Below are positions 26,955 through 36,217 of a stretch of 64,000 nucleotides of DNA, one piece after another; position 1 is the stretch's first letter; each line of letters begins with the position of its first letter. The notes below the pieces were generated by a model, which was not told the DNA's origin, searched no databases, and saw only the letters and a program-made list of their open reading frames with translations. This DNA comes from Desmospora profundinema (GTDB taxonomy: Bacteria; Bacillota; Bacilli; Thermoactinomycetales; DSM-45169): positions 1 through 64,000 of the forward strand of contig NZ_JAVDQG010000010.1 in the NCBI RefSeq assembly GCF_031454155.1, given 5' to 3'. A program made the translations under genes and the position numbers.

Positions 26955-28423
26955 TGTACGGTCAAGAGACATTAAACGGACACAATGTCCTTCGTTACGG
27001 CTGGACACAGGATTTTTTTCATCACTTTCGAACGCTGACCGCAGACGGACTATCGCTCCCTCCCATGATGCAGCGGGAGTTTCATCAATGGATCCGCCCC
27101 TACGTCGACAAGTATAGGAACGATCCGGATGTAGTGGCAAAACTGGCAAAATCGCATCGGTTTTACACTGTCCGCGACGTTCAGAGAGGGTTGAGCCTCC
27201 TGCCTCAGCCTCTCGTTGACAAATCACACCACACCGACCGTCGTTCCATCTTGACTTCTCCATCCTTTTTTCCCTTTATCGAAGAATACCTGAAAGATCA
27301 ATCTGTCATCCTTGTAGTCAATGGAAAAAAGGATGCAGAAAAGCTCTCACAGCACCAAATCCCAAAAAACTGTCAGGTTTGTCGTCTGACCGACTGGCTG
27401 CAGCCCGATCAAGTGATGGAGAAAAAACGGGCTCTATGGAAGGCAGCAGAGGATTTAGTTGCAAAAAATCAAAACCACCTTCTTTTTGGTAGTCCTGTTT
27501 TCCTTGGTTGGCTTCGTTCCCGAATCGGTCACAAACTGCTCCTCCTCCACGCCTATCAACGGATGATCCATCACTATTCGATTGGAGCGGTGTTGGAGCA
27601 AACGGAAACGATCTATCCACTTACGCTTATAACCGCCCGATATGACATTCCCTTCATCCTGGCTCCCCAAGTCTTTGTAACCGACCGATCTGTATTGCCC
27701 ACCCGTGCTTCTCACATTTGCGTATGGGGACCGAACTACAAAAAGTTTTTTCAGCGGAGGGGGATCCCTGCTCATCGGATTTACACCGTGGGCAATGTGA
27801 GCTTTGAAAGTAAGCGTTCGGAACCCGTCATCAGCCAAGCGGAATTTCGAAAACGATTGGGGATCGCCCCGAATCACCGAATTCTCGTTTTTACCAGCCA
27901 GTTTTACGGGGAAACGGTAAACCAAATGCTGACCCGTTGGATCGCTTATGCTGTAAAAGGCTTGCCGATCACTTGCCTTCTGCTACCACACCCCAGCGAT
28001 GAAACCGACTACTCCGAAATCAGCCGGCATTCCCCATTCATCCTTCCTTCCCGTTCCGTCACCTCCCTGTACGACTGCCTAGCCAACATGGACGCACTGA
28101 TGACCATCAGCTCCATCACCGCCATCGAAGCGGCCATGTACGATAAAGGGGTGTTTATTCTTCAGCCTCCCCTTCCCTATCATTACGAACTGACAAACAA
28201 TGATTCCTATACACTCTTAACACGATTACATGCCGGTGTAACGAGCCGAAATAAACAGGAACTCCGACGTCACCTCCATCATTTTGTAAAAAAACCAGCT
28301 TTTCGATCCCAGATGGAACGCCTGGCAAGATCCTTTCGATCCCAAACCGTGGTCCTAGACGGTTTCGCAGGAAACCGTCTGCGCAAGGTGATTCTTCAAG
28401 CCTTAAAGAAGGGACGACAGTAA
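26951..28423 (+). CDS. Putative GT-B-like glycosyltransferase, copy 1
   Basis: A 490-residue protein of no family I can name with certainty. The second half looks like the nucleotide-binding half of a GT-B fold: TSQFYGETVNQ, LLPHPSDETDYSEISR, then SLYDCLANMDALMTISS and EAAMYDKGVFIL, reminiscent of CDP-glycerol or polysaccharide transferases. The N-terminal 130 residues (YGQETLNGHNVLRYGW and so on) are unusual and nearly invariant between the two copies. ATGA overlap ties it to the upstream oxidoreductase. Likely to transfer the cluster's sugar to a surface acceptor; this is inference. Confidence 0.5.
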   Translation: MMYGQETLNGHNVLRYGWTQDFFHHFRTLTADGLSLPPMMQREFHQWIRPYVDKYRNDPDVVAKLAKSHRFYTVRDVQRGLSLLPQPLVDKSHHTDRRSILTSPSFFPFIEEYLKDQSVILVVNGKKDAEKLSQHQIPKNCQVCRLTDWLQPDQVMEKKRALWKAAEDLVAKNQNHLLFGSPVFLGWLRSRIGHKLLLLHAYQRMIHHYSIGAVLEQTETIYPLTLITARYDIPFILAPQVFVTDRSVLPTRASHICVWGPNYKKFFQRRGIPAHRIYTVGNVSFESKRSEPVISQAEFRKRLGIAPNHRILVFTSQFYGETVNQMLTRWIAYAVKGLPITCLLLPHPSDETDYSEISRHSPFILPSRSVTSLYDCLANMDALMTISSITAIEAAMYDKGVFILQPPLPYHYELTNNDSYTLLTRLHAGVTSRNKQELRRHLHHFVKKPAFRSQMERLARSFRSQTVVLDGFAGNRLRKVILQALKKGRQ

Positions 28424-28508
28424 AGAGAACGAGCAGGTGTGGTCGAACACCGCCAATCCTGTCACATCGATTCCAAGATCATTCCACCTTAAAGAAAGAA
28501 GGGAATTT

Positions 28509-29975
28509 ATGATGTACGGTCAAGAGACATTAAACGGCCACAATGTCCTTCGTTACGGCTGGACACTGGATTTTTTTCATCACTTTCGTTCGCTGACCGC
28601 TGACGGATTATCGCTGCCCCCCATGATGCAGCGGGAGTTTCATCAATGGATCCGTCCCTACGTCGACAAGTATAAAAACGATCCGGAGGTCACGGCGAAA
28701 CTGGCGGAATCGCATCGGTTTTACACCGTCCGCGACGTTCAGAGAGAATTAGGCCGCCTGCCCCAGCCTCTCGTTGATGGGTCGAACAACTCTGATCGTC
28801 GTTCCATCCTGACTTCTCCATCCTTTCTTCCCTTTATCGAAGAATACCTGAAAGATCAATCCGTGATACTTATAGTCAATGGAGTGAGGGATGCAGAGAA
28901 GCTTTCTCACCAAATCCCCGATCACTGTCAGATTTGTCACCTGACTGACTGGATGCAACCCGATTCGATAAAGAAAAAACTACTCGCTATTTGGAAGATA
29001 ACGGAGGATTTGGTTGCAGAAAATCAACACCACCTGCTTTTTCGCGATCCTTCTTTCCATCATTGGCTTCGTTCTCGAATCAGACATAAATTACTTCTCC
29101 TGTACACCTATCAACGGATTATTCATCACTATTCCATTGGAGCGGTATTGGATCAAACGGAAACCATGTATCCAATTACGCTTACAGCCGCGCATTACGG
29201 TATTCCCTTCATCCTGGCTCCCCAAGTCTTTGTAAGCGATCGATCCATATTGCCGATCCGCGCCTCTCACGTTTGCGTATGGGGTCCTAACTACGAAAAG
29301 TGGTTTCGTCGCAGGGGGATTCCTGCTCATCGCATTCACACAGTGGGCAACGTAAGCTTTGAAAGAAAACGCTTAGAACCCGTCATCAGTCAAGCGGAAT
29401 TTCGAAAACGGTTAGGGATCTCCCCCGAACATCGAATCCTCGTCTTTGCCAGCCAGTTCTACGGGGAAACGGTAAACCAAACGCTGACCCGTTGGATCGC
29501 TTACGCGATGGAAGGGTTGCCAATCACTTGCATCCTGCTTCCACACCCCAGCGATGAAACCGATTATTCCGAAATCAGCCGACACCCCCCATTCATCCTT
29601 CCTTCCCGTTCCGTCACCTCCCTGTATGACTGCTTGGCCAACATGGACGCACTGATGACCATCAGCTCCAACACCGCTGTGGAAGCAGCCATGTTCGGGA
29701 AAGGGGTGTTTATTCTACAGCCTCCCCTTCCTTACCTTTACGAACATACGAATAATGACTCCTCTTCACTATTAGTACAGTCAAATGCCGGAATAACGAT
29801 CCGAAATCAAGAGGAACTCCGTCGTTCTCTCCGTCATTTTATAGAAAAACCTAATTATCGAACCCATATGAAACATCTGGCTAAATCCTTTCTTTCCCAA
29901 ACCATGATTGCAGACGGCTCCTCAGGAATCCGTCTGCGTAAGGTAATCCTTAAGGCTTTACAGGAGGGGAGGTAA
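28509..29975 (+). CDS. Putative GT-B-like glycosyltransferase, copy 2
   Basis: A 488-residue paralogue of the gene immediately upstream, roughly 80 percent identical by eye; the first 60 residues differ at about five positions, and divergence rises toward the C terminus. ATG 28509 follows AAAGAAGGG at the place that matches copy 1; the longer frame from 28437 reads through duplicated tail sequence of the oxidoreductase gene. SSNTAVEAAMFGKG in place of SSITAIEAAMYDKG is one difference in the presumed nucleotide-sugar site. It ends on the A of the next ATG. Specialisation to a second acceptor or sugar is possible. Confidence 0.5.
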   Translation: MMYGQETLNGHNVLRYGWTLDFFHHFRSLTADGLSLPPMMQREFHQWIRPYVDKYKNDPEVTAKLAESHRFYTVRDVQRELGRLPQPLVDGSNNSDRRSILTSPSFLPFIEEYLKDQSVILIVNGVRDAEKLSHQIPDHCQICHLTDWMQPDSIKKKLLAIWKITEDLVAENQHHLLFRDPSFHHWLRSRIRHKLLLLYTYQRIIHHYSIGAVLDQTETMYPITLTAAHYGIPFILAPQVFVSDRSILPIRASHVCVWGPNYEKWFRRRGIPAHRIHTVGNVSFERKRLEPVISQAEFRKRLGISPEHRILVFASQFYGETVNQTLTRWIAYAMEGLPITCILLPHPSDETDYSEISRHPPFILPSRSVTSLYDCLANMDALMTISSNTAVEAAMFGKGVFILQPPLPYLYEHTNNDSSSLLVQSNAGITIRNQEELRRSLRHFIEKPNYRTHMKHLAKSFLSQTMIADGSSGIRLRKVILKALQEGR

Positions 29976-30613
29976 TGAAAGCGAACCAGCAGGCGATCGC
30001 TATTATCGGCGCTGGAGGGCATGCTCGGGTGGTGGCGGACATCCTTACGCGAGTCCAACCGACGCGGCGTCAGGTCTTCTTTGCCAATACCGCCCATGAC
30101 AGCTGGAATCCTTCCCCTCTATTCCCCGACGACCCCACTGTGATGGAGTCCGTTCCTTTTAACATCAAGGGATGGCATGTTGCGATCGGGGATCCGACGA
30201 TCCGGAAGGAGAAAATACAGTTTCTGCTTCATAAAGGATGGACGGTCTATCACGCGATTCACGACAGAAGCACCTTGGCTTCCACTTCCGTCATCGGAGA
30301 CGGAACGGCTGTCATGGCCGGTGCCGTACTGAATCCCGGAGCCCAAACAGGTACGGGCTGCATCGTTAATACGCAAGCCGTCTTGGAGCACGACAGTCGC
30401 ATCGGCCACTATGTCAACGTAGGACCCGGAGCCGTTTTGGCCGGCTCCGCAGAAGTGGGCTCCGGCTCCGAGGTGGGAGCCGGAGCCATCATTCTCCCAG
30501 GAATTCGGGTGGGGACCCATTGCGTCGTGGGAGCGGGAGCAGTCGTCACCCGTGATTTGAAAGACGGAAGTGTGGCTGTCGGTGTTCCCGCCCGTCCAAT
30601 CCGAACCATTTGA
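29975..30613 (+). CDS. NeuD/PglD-type sugar O/N-acyltransferase
   Basis: A 212-residue left-handed beta-helix acyltransferase. The N-terminal PglD-like domain holds IIGAGGHARVVADIL. Hexapeptide repeats run from about residue 100 to 195 (VIGDGTAV, VLNPGAQTGTG, IVNTQAVLEHDS, GAGAIILPGIRVG, VVGAGAVV). The catalytic His is likely in LEHDSRIGHYVNVGPG. It probably acetylates the 4-amino-sugar intermediate, like LegH or PglD, before epimerisation. It starts at the base where copy 2 of the transferase ends and precedes the aminotransferase by 24 bp. Confidence 0.85.
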   Translation: MKANQQAIAIIGAGGHARVVADILTRVQPTRRQVFFANTAHDSWNPSPLFPDDPTVMESVPFNIKGWHVAIGDPTIRKEKIQFLLHKGWTVYHAIHDRSTLASTSVIGDGTAVMAGAVLNPGAQTGTGCIVNTQAVLEHDSRIGHYVNVGPGAVLAGSAEVGSGSEVGAGAIILPGIRVGTHCVVGAGAVVTRDLKDGSVAVGVPARPIRTI

Positions 30614-30636
30614 TCCGTAAAGGAGAGGCACATCAG

Positions 30637-31767
30637 ATGCGTATTCTCTTAGCCCGTCCCGATATCGATGAACGGGAAATCCAATCGGTAACAAACGTGT
30701 TGCGATCGGGGGTGCTCAGCCTCGGCCCCCGGACAGCAGAATTTGAAGCCCGGTTTGCCCGCCGCTTCGGCCGCGCTTACGGAGTCGCTCTCAACAGCGG
30801 GACCAGCGCCCTTCACGTGGCGGTAAAAGCCCTCGGCCTCGGACCGGGTGATGAAGTCATTACCACTCCCTACAGTTTCATCGCTTCCGGTAACTGCCTT
30901 CTCTATGAAGGGGTGCGGCCGGTCTTTGTCGACATCAACCCGGAAACACTCACATTGGATGCCGCTCAGGTGGAAGCGGCCATCACCCCGCGTACCCGCG
31001 GCATTCTACCCGTCCACCTATTTGGTCAAGTATGTGAGATGGATGTCATCCGGGAAATCGCGGACCGCCACCATCTGAAGATGATCGAAGATGCCTGTGA
31101 AGCCATCGGAGCCACCTGGAAAGGAAAGCCTGCCGGTACATGGGGAGAGGCGGCCGTGTTCGGTTTCTATCCGAATAAACAGATCACAACCGGAGAGGGA
31201 GGCATGCTGTTAACGGATGACCCCGGTCTCCGTGATCTGGCATTAAGCCTGCGCAATCAGGGACGGGATCCCGGTTCCCAGTGGCTTCAACATGATCGTG
31301 TGGGCTACAACTACCGCATGTCTGAGTTACAGGCCGCTCTCGGCCTCGTTCAGCTGGAGCGCTTGGAAGAGATCCTCGCTCGCCGCGCAGACGTTGCCAA
31401 ACGGTATATCCAATTGCTCCGCCACTACCGTGTTCCCGTCGATCTTCCCCGGATTCCCGAGGCATGCCAGATCAGTTGGTTTGTCTTTATCGTCATTCTG
31501 CCCCAGGGGATCCAACGGGAACGGGTAATCCATCACCTAGGAAGCAACGGAATTCAAAGCCGGGCGTATTTCCCCGTCATCCATCTACAGCATGATTTTT
31601 ATTCCCGTTTTGATTTCCGGCCTGGAAACTTCCCAGTCAGCGAAACCATGGCGGAACGCACGCTGGCAATCCCTTTCTTTAATCAAATCACACCGAAGGA
31701 ACAGGAAAAAGTGATTGGCGAACTGGCTATTGCCCTAAAAAAGGAGGGATTCGATGCAAATCGGTGA
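30637..31767 (+). CDS. DegT/DnrJ/EryC1 aminotransferase (LegC/PseC-like)
   Basis: A 376-residue PLP-dependent sugar aminotransferase. ALNSGTSALHVAVKALGLGPGDEVI near residue 50 is the PLP phosphate site, EDACEAIGATWKGKPAGTWG follows, and the PLP lysine lies at about residue 181 in FYPNKQITTGEGG. It would aminate the C4 keto group made by the dehydratase. ATG 30637 has AAAGGAGAGG at ideal spacing; the track-like longer frame from 30610 overlaps the acyltransferase. It overlaps the synthase gene by 14 bp. Confidence 0.9.
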   Translation: MRILLARPDIDEREIQSVTNVLRSGVLSLGPRTAEFEARFARRFGRAYGVALNSGTSALHVAVKALGLGPGDEVITTPYSFIASGNCLLYEGVRPVFVDINPETLTLDAAQVEAAITPRTRGILPVHLFGQVCEMDVIREIADRHHLKMIEDACEAIGATWKGKPAGTWGEAAVFGFYPNKQITTGEGGMLLTDDPGLRDLALSLRNQGRDPGSQWLQHDRVGYNYRMSELQAALGLVQLERLEEILARRADVAKRYIQLLRHYRVPVDLPRIPEACQISWFVFIVILPQGIQRERVIHHLGSNGIQSRAYFPVIHLQHDFYSRFDFRPGNFPVSETMAERTLAIPFFNQITPKEQEKVIGELAIALKKEGFDANR

Positions 31768-32800
31768 CCGTTTTCTCGGAGATGATCGCGGCATCATGAT
31801 CATTGCTGAGGCCGGTGTGAACCATAACGGCTCCGCAGAGTTGGCCCTGCGCCTGGTGAAAGCCGCTCATCTGGCAGGTGCCGACGCGATTAAGTTTCAG
31901 CTTTTTCGAGCGGATCGCCTCGTCGCTCCCAATACAAGGACAGCCGCTTATCAGAAGAAGGCCGGTTATTCGGATCAACGAACGATGTTGCAAGGCCTGG
32001 AGCTGCCGGAGGAAGATTGGATCCGAATTCGGAAGGCTTGTGATAACAAAGGAATCGCTTTCCTCGCAACCCCCTTCGATATGGAAAGTGCCGCTTTTCT
32101 CCACCGGCTCGGCGTCGATCTGTTTAAGGTGGGGAGCGGAGATCTGACTTGCCTCCCTTTGCTTCATCATCTGGCCACGTATGGCAAGCCGCTTCTCCTC
32201 TCCACCGGGATGGCAACCATTCAGGAAATCCAGGCGACACTGTCTTGTATCCCTTTAAAGGTGAAAACGGCTCTCCTGCACTGCACCTCCGCCTATCCGG
32301 CCCCTTACCAAGACTTAAACCTGCGGGCTCTCGCCCCCATGCGCAAGGCCTTTGGAGACTGTATCGGTTACTCGGACCATTCGGAAGGGATCGAAGTCCC
32401 CATAGCCGCGGCCACGATGGGGTATCGCATCCTGGAAAAGCACATGACATTGGACCGCCGGTTAAGCGGCCCCGACCACCGTGCTTCCCTGAGCCCCTCT
32501 GAATTTACAACCATGATACGCGCGATCCGGCATGTGGAAGCGGCCATGGGCAGGGCAGTCAAAAAACCCGCTCTCTCAGAAAGGGAGACGATGAAGGTGG
32601 TTCGTCGCGGTTTGTATATCAAACACGATTTGCCTGCGGGTTCTCGTCTGAGGGAGTCCGATTTAGAATGCCTCCGCCCTCAGACGGGACTCGGGGCGGA
32701 GCGCTGGAACGCTGTAATCGGTTGTACCCTTCGTGTCACCAAGCGTAAGGGCGACACGTTAAGAGAACAAGATTTGAAAGAGACGATCCGGTATGACTAA
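31754..32800 (+). CDS. Nonulosonic acid synthase (NeuB/LegI family)
   Basis: A 348-residue sialic-acid-synthase family enzyme, condensing a 6-carbon amino sugar with phosphoenolpyruvate. The TIM barrel opens with IIAEAGVNHNGSAELALRLV, then GADAIKFQLF, and includes KVGSGDLTCLPLL, LLSTGMAT, LLHCTSAYPAP and GYSDHSEGIEVPIAA. The C-terminal SAF (antifreeze-like) domain spans about residues 285-345. It is embedded in overlapping genes next to the 2-epimerase. Together with the CMP-synthetase it makes a nonulosonic acid pathway certain in type; whether the product is legionaminic, neuraminic or another is open. Confidence 0.93.
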   Translation: MQIGDRFLGDDRGIMIIAEAGVNHNGSAELALRLVKAAHLAGADAIKFQLFRADRLVAPNTRTAAYQKKAGYSDQRTMLQGLELPEEDWIRIRKACDNKGIAFLATPFDMESAAFLHRLGVDLFKVGSGDLTCLPLLHHLATYGKPLLLSTGMATIQEIQATLSCIPLKVKTALLHCTSAYPAPYQDLNLRALAPMRKAFGDCIGYSDHSEGIEVPIAAATMGYRILEKHMTLDRRLSGPDHRASLSPSEFTTMIRAIRHVEAAMGRAVKKPALSERETMKVVRRGLYIKHDLPAGSRLRESDLECLRPQTGLGAERWNAVIGCTLRVTKRKGDTLREQDLKETIRYD

Positions 32801-33947
32801 AAAGCCATCCGACATTCAAATCGCAGTGGTCACCGGAACACGGGCAGACTATGGGATCTACCGTCCTCTTTTATTTGAACTGGAGAAGGATCCGCGCTTT
32901 TCCCCCCAATTGGTGGTAACGGGAATGCATCTTCTGGAAGAATACGGTCGAACCAAGCGGGAGATTGAACAGGATGGTTTCACGATACTCGCCTCCCCCT
33001 CCATCCTGGTAAAAGGAGACAGCACACGCGCCATGGCCCAAACCACCGGTCTGGCCCTCCTTTACTTTGCTGATCTGTTCGCTCAGGCTTCACCCGATGG
33101 TGTTCTTCTGCTTGGCGATCGGGGAGAGATGTTGGCAGCCGGGATCGCTGCCCATTATCTCAATCTTCCTATATTCCATCTGCACGGCGGGGAAAAAAGC
33201 GGTTCGGCCGATGATGCCGTGCGGCATGCACTCTCTCAATTGGCCGACTGGCACTTAACCGCCACCCATGAAGCCCGGGATGTCCTCATCCAGTCAGGTA
33301 TTCCCTCCTGTACCATTTACGCAGTCGGCTCCCTCCGCAAATCCGGTATTCAAGCCATCAAATTATGGCCGTCCTCCTGTATAAAAAAGCTGGAACGTCG
33401 TTACCGTCTGAATACCCCCCAAAAAAAAGTGCTGGTGGCCATACATCCCGACTCAAAAGACCCGTTGTCCTTCCAGGAACAAATCACGACTGTCACCAAT
33501 GCCCTCGCTCCGATCAAAGAATGTTCCTGGTTCGTGGTGGGACCCAACAGCGATGCAGGAGGCGAACGATTCCGAGTCGAGCTGGAATCGTTCGCGCGAC
33601 AGAAAAAAGGACTTTTTCTGCCCTCGATCCCCTCTGATCACTTTCTATTTCTACTTTCTCGAGTCGATTTAATGGTTGGAAACAGCAGCAGTGCATTAAT
33701 CGAAGCCCCGTTTTTTCGTCTGCCGGCTCTCGATATCGGCAATCGCCAAAAAAACAGAATCCGTGGAGATAATGTCTTCCATGCAGCCTATGATTCCAAA
33801 CAGATTTACACCCTTGCCCAGCGGTGTCTAAATGAAGAATACCGCAAATTCAAACGGAATCCATACGATATCACCGAGCATCCTGAACAGGCCGTTTTAT
33901 CCGTGCTCGGTGAGGTATTTGCGGATCGATTCTCTGGAAGTGAGTAG
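32793..33947 (+). CDS. UDP-GlcNAc 2-epimerase, hydrolysing (NeuC/LegG family)
   Basis: A 384-residue GT-B-fold hydrolysing epimerase. The opening VVTGTRADYGIYRPLL is the NeuC signature; LLGDRGEMLAAG and IFHLHGGEKSGSADDAVRHA follow in the substrate cleft, and GNSSSALIEAPFFRLPALDIGNRQ lies near the C terminus. It converts a UDP- (or GDP-) N-acyl amino sugar to the 2-epimer with release of the nucleotide, supplying the synthase. It is the last gene of the operon; no convincing terminator follows before the convergent CDGSH gene. Confidence 0.92.
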   Translation: MTKKPSDIQIAVVTGTRADYGIYRPLLFELEKDPRFSPQLVVTGMHLLEEYGRTKREIEQDGFTILASPSILVKGDSTRAMAQTTGLALLYFADLFAQASPDGVLLLGDRGEMLAAGIAAHYLNLPIFHLHGGEKSGSADDAVRHALSQLADWHLTATHEARDVLIQSGIPSCTIYAVGSLRKSGIQAIKLWPSSCIKKLERRYRLNTPQKKVLVAIHPDSKDPLSFQEQITTVTNALAPIKECSWFVVGPNSDAGGERFRVELESFARQKKGLFLPSIPSDHFLFLLSRVDLMVGNSSSALIEAPFFRLPALDIGNRQKNRIRGDNVFHAAYDSKQIYTLAQRCLNEEYRKFKRNPYDITEHPEQAVLSVLGEVFADRFSGSE

Positions 33948-33977
33948 ACAACATCAGCCTTTTAGGGGAACTCTCAT

Positions 33978-34184
33978 TTACAGCACGTTTTTTGCTCGTA
34001 CGCAATCTTCAAAGTTGCCGGAATGCGCACCATCGCAGAATGGTTTGTTTTGAGACAATCCGCATCGGCAAAGGGCAAACTGTTTTTTTGTTTCAAACCG
34101 GTTCCCCTCGGCATCCACCAACTCCACCTCTCCACGTACAATCAACGGTCCGCGATCCATCGTCTGGATTTTCACATTCGCCAT
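33978..34184 (-). CDS. CDGSH iron-sulfur domain protein
   Basis: A 68-residue protein with one CDGSH-type motif: CRCGLSQNKPFCDGAH, with three Cys and one His to bind a [2Fe-2S] cluster. The first 35 residues form the beta-rich lead (RGPLIVRGEVELVDAEGN) typical of stand-alone bacterial members. Its cellular role is not established; such proteins are linked to redox or iron-sulfur handling. It converges with the end of the sugar operon and is not part of it. Confidence 0.92.
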   Translation of the reverse strand: MANVKIQTMDRGPLIVRGEVELVDAEGNRFETKKQFALCRCGLSQNKPFCDGAHSGNFEDCVRAKNVL

Positions 34185-34313
34185 GAGTGATCCTCTCCTT
34201 CACTAAGCCAAATGATGAGGATTCTTTCCACTTCCATTGTTCACGCTTTCAATCGTGTGTAAACCCGATCTGGCGGTGATGATGTTGTCACTTGATAGAA
34301 AAGGGATCAACAA

Positions 34314-34336
34314 AAAAACCCCCGGCAGGGGGGGGG
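34314..34336 (-). terminator. Terminator of the DUF4870 gene
   Basis: On the minus strand CCCCC-TGC-CGGGGG-like pairing (CCCCCTGCCGGGGG) runs into seven T. It starts 13 bp past the stop of 34349-34711. Confidence 0.75.
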
Positions 34337-34348
34337 CCTTCTTTTCGC

Positions 34349-34711
34349 TCACTTCAGTTGGTTTTCGGCGATGTCACCAGCCACGGGCAGTTTATACCAT
34401 TCTTCCTGATAGGCCTTGACCATAAGGACGATCCAGAGGACCAGCGAAATAGGGAAAAGCAAGAAACTGATAATTTGACCGAGAATGGGGATGAAATTAG
34501 CGACAAGGCTTAACACAGTCAATCCGCCAAAGGTAATGATGGACTGCCAGGCGTGAAATTTCACAAATCGATTTTCCTTTTCCATGAGCAGAAAGATGAG
34601 ACCCGTCACCCAGCCCAAGACATAACACAATAACGCTGCCACTTTCGGATCCAAGCCTGTCGACGATTCTCTTTTCTTTGGCACCACTTCAGATTGGTTT
34701 TCGTTATCCAT
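34349..34711 (-). CDS. DUF4870 (Tic20-like) membrane protein
   Basis: A 120-residue protein with a polar N terminus and three hydrophobic helices: ALLCYVLGWVTGLIFLLME, FGGLTVLSLVANFIPILGQ and IISFLLFPISLVLWIVLMVK, separated by FVKFHAWQSI. This HAWQ-containing pattern is the hallmark of DUF4870, a widespread family of unknown function. ATG 34711 has GGGAGGGA upstream; the in-frame start 24 bp earlier does not. It is monocistronic and ends at a strong terminator. Confidence 0.85.
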   Translation of the reverse strand: MDNENQSEVVPKKRESSTGLDPKVAALLCYVLGWVTGLIFLLMEKENRFVKFHAWQSIITFGGLTVLSLVANFIPILGQIISFLLFPISLVLWIVLMVKAYQEEWYKLPVAGDIAENQLK

Positions 34712-35015
34712 AAAAGTCCCTCCCACATCCCCCAAAAGACAGGGGGATTTTATAATGATGCATCTATTCTTTACTATATCGGAAAAGGATCGTCCTATGG
34801 AAGGTGAACGGATAAACTCATCACCCGTTTATCCGCCATTCGGGGTGGAGGATTATCGTGCGAACCCCCTGAAGAAAGGGTTTCGCTACAAAAATGTGAT
34901 AAATCGGTTACAAAATCCGGTTCCAATATAACCGGAGAATGTTAATATTTATAGAGAGCAAGTACTCACTGCTGTGTTTCACACAAGCAGAAATCGATGT
35001 ACGGGAGTGGATCGA

Positions 35016-35894
35016 ATGAAGAGGATTTTTCTGTTTATCATAGTCAACGTGCTGGTCCTGACAACCATCGTTATCTTTACTTCCATTTTTGGCGTCGGCA
35101 ACTATATCACATCACAGGGAATCGATTACGGAACCCTGTTGGCATTTAGTGCCATCGTCGGTTTTTCGGGCGCGTTTATCTCGCTGGCCATCTCACGCAT
35201 GATGGCGAAGTGGATGATGGGCGTCCGGGTGCTGTCTCCCGATGATCCCAACCTGACCCAAGACGAGCGTTGGCTCATCGAGCAAGTGCATTCGATGTCC
35301 CGTAAAGCAGGGATTTCCGAAATGCCCCAAGTAGGAATCTACGATTCTCCGGAAGTGAACGCCTTTGCGACCGGCCCCACCAAAAACCGCTCCCTTGTGG
35401 CTGTTTCCACCGGTTTGTTGGATCGGATGGATTCGGATGCTGTTGAAGGAGTGATCGGCCATGAAGTAGCCCATATCGCCAACGGCGACATGGTGACCAT
35501 GACCCTGTTGCAAGGCGTAATCAACACCTTTGTTGTCTTCCTGTCCCGGATTGCAGCTTTTGCGGTTTCGCGATTCGTACGGGAAGAAATGGCCGGGATC
35601 GTCCACTTCGTCTGCATCATCCTGTTTCAAATCATTTTCTCCATTTTGGGCAGTATCGTCGTGATGGCTTTCTCCCGCTACCGGGAATTCCACGCCGATC
35701 GCGGTGGAGCCGATTTTGCTGGAAAAGACAAGATGATACACGCGCTGCGCTCGCTCCAAAACCATGTGGATATGGTGGACGACAGCCAGACATCCATGCA
35801 AACGATGAAAATCAACAACAAATCCGGATTGCTGAAGCTTTTTTCCAGCCACCCGGACCTGGACGAGCGCATCGCCCGTCTGGAACGCTCCTAA
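35016..35894 (+). CDS. htpX: HtpX membrane-bound zinc protease
   Basis: A 292-residue M48B protease for quality control of membrane proteins. Two N-terminal helices (residues 3-55), then the zinc site HEVAH (about residues 149-153), two more helices (about 160-215) and the third ligand in [13 protein letters not shown]. The C terminus ([21 protein letters not shown]) is typical. ATG 35016 has GGGAGTGG upstream. It is a single gene with a strong terminator. The active site faces the cytoplasm. Regulation is not visible; orthologues respond to envelope stress. Confidence 0.93.
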   Translation: MKRIFLFIIVNVLVLTTIVIFTSIFGVGNYITSQGIDYGTLLAFSAIVGFSGAFISLAISRMMAKWMMGVRVLSPDDPNLTQDERWLIEQVHSMSRKAGISEMPQVGIYDSPEVNAFATGPTKNRSLVAVSTGLLDRMDSDAVEGVIGHEVAHIANGDMVTMTLLQGVINTFVVFLSRIAAFAVSRFVREEMAGIVHFVCIILFQIIFSILGSIVVMAFSRYREFHADRGGADFAGKDKMIHALRSLQNHVDMVDDSQTSMQTMKINNKSGLLKLFSSHPDLDERIARLERS

Positions 35895-35909
35895 CGATCT
35901 TGTTTAGAC

Positions 35910-35951
35910 AGAAAAAAGCTTCTCACGAGTGTATGTGAGAAGCTTTTTTCT
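35910..35951. terminator. Bidirectional terminator after htpX
   Basis: A perfect 17-bp stem (AGAAAAAAGCTTCTCAC with GTGAGAAGCTTTTTTCT) with an 8-nt loop. It serves htpX and the leftward genes at 35984-37063. Confidence 0.9.
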
Positions 35952-35983
35952 GTTTCGAATGGCTATGGAATCATGATGCCATT

Positions 35984-36177
35984 TTATGATCCCGTTTCGC
36001 CTTCAATGGGTTCACTTGATAATGGATCCACACCGCATCTTAAGCATTCTTCCCGATCTTCTGGATAACGAGTGACAAGAGATATTATCGAATATTCGAA
36101 TAGTTGGGAATTAAAAGCGGCCGCTTTTTTAGCCTGTGTATCAAATAAAGCTTGATATTAATAGATGCCATCATCAT
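35984..36177 (-). pseudogene. Frameshifted short gene downstream of the AraC regulator
   Basis: Leftward, AAAGGAGG and ATG 36177 open MMMASINIK. About 25 bp later another frame continues with QALFDTQAKKAAAF, then EYSIISLVTRYPEDREE, CLRCGVDPLSSEPIEG and a stop at 35984. The good RBS and the protein-like second frame with a CxxC pair suggest a gene of about 63 codons with a single indel. It is 40 bp after the AraC gene. The family is not recognised. Chance cannot be excluded. Confidence 0.35.
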
Positions 36178-36217
36178 CCGCCTCCTTTTTTATGCTGAAA
36201 AAGTGCATGAAAATGGT

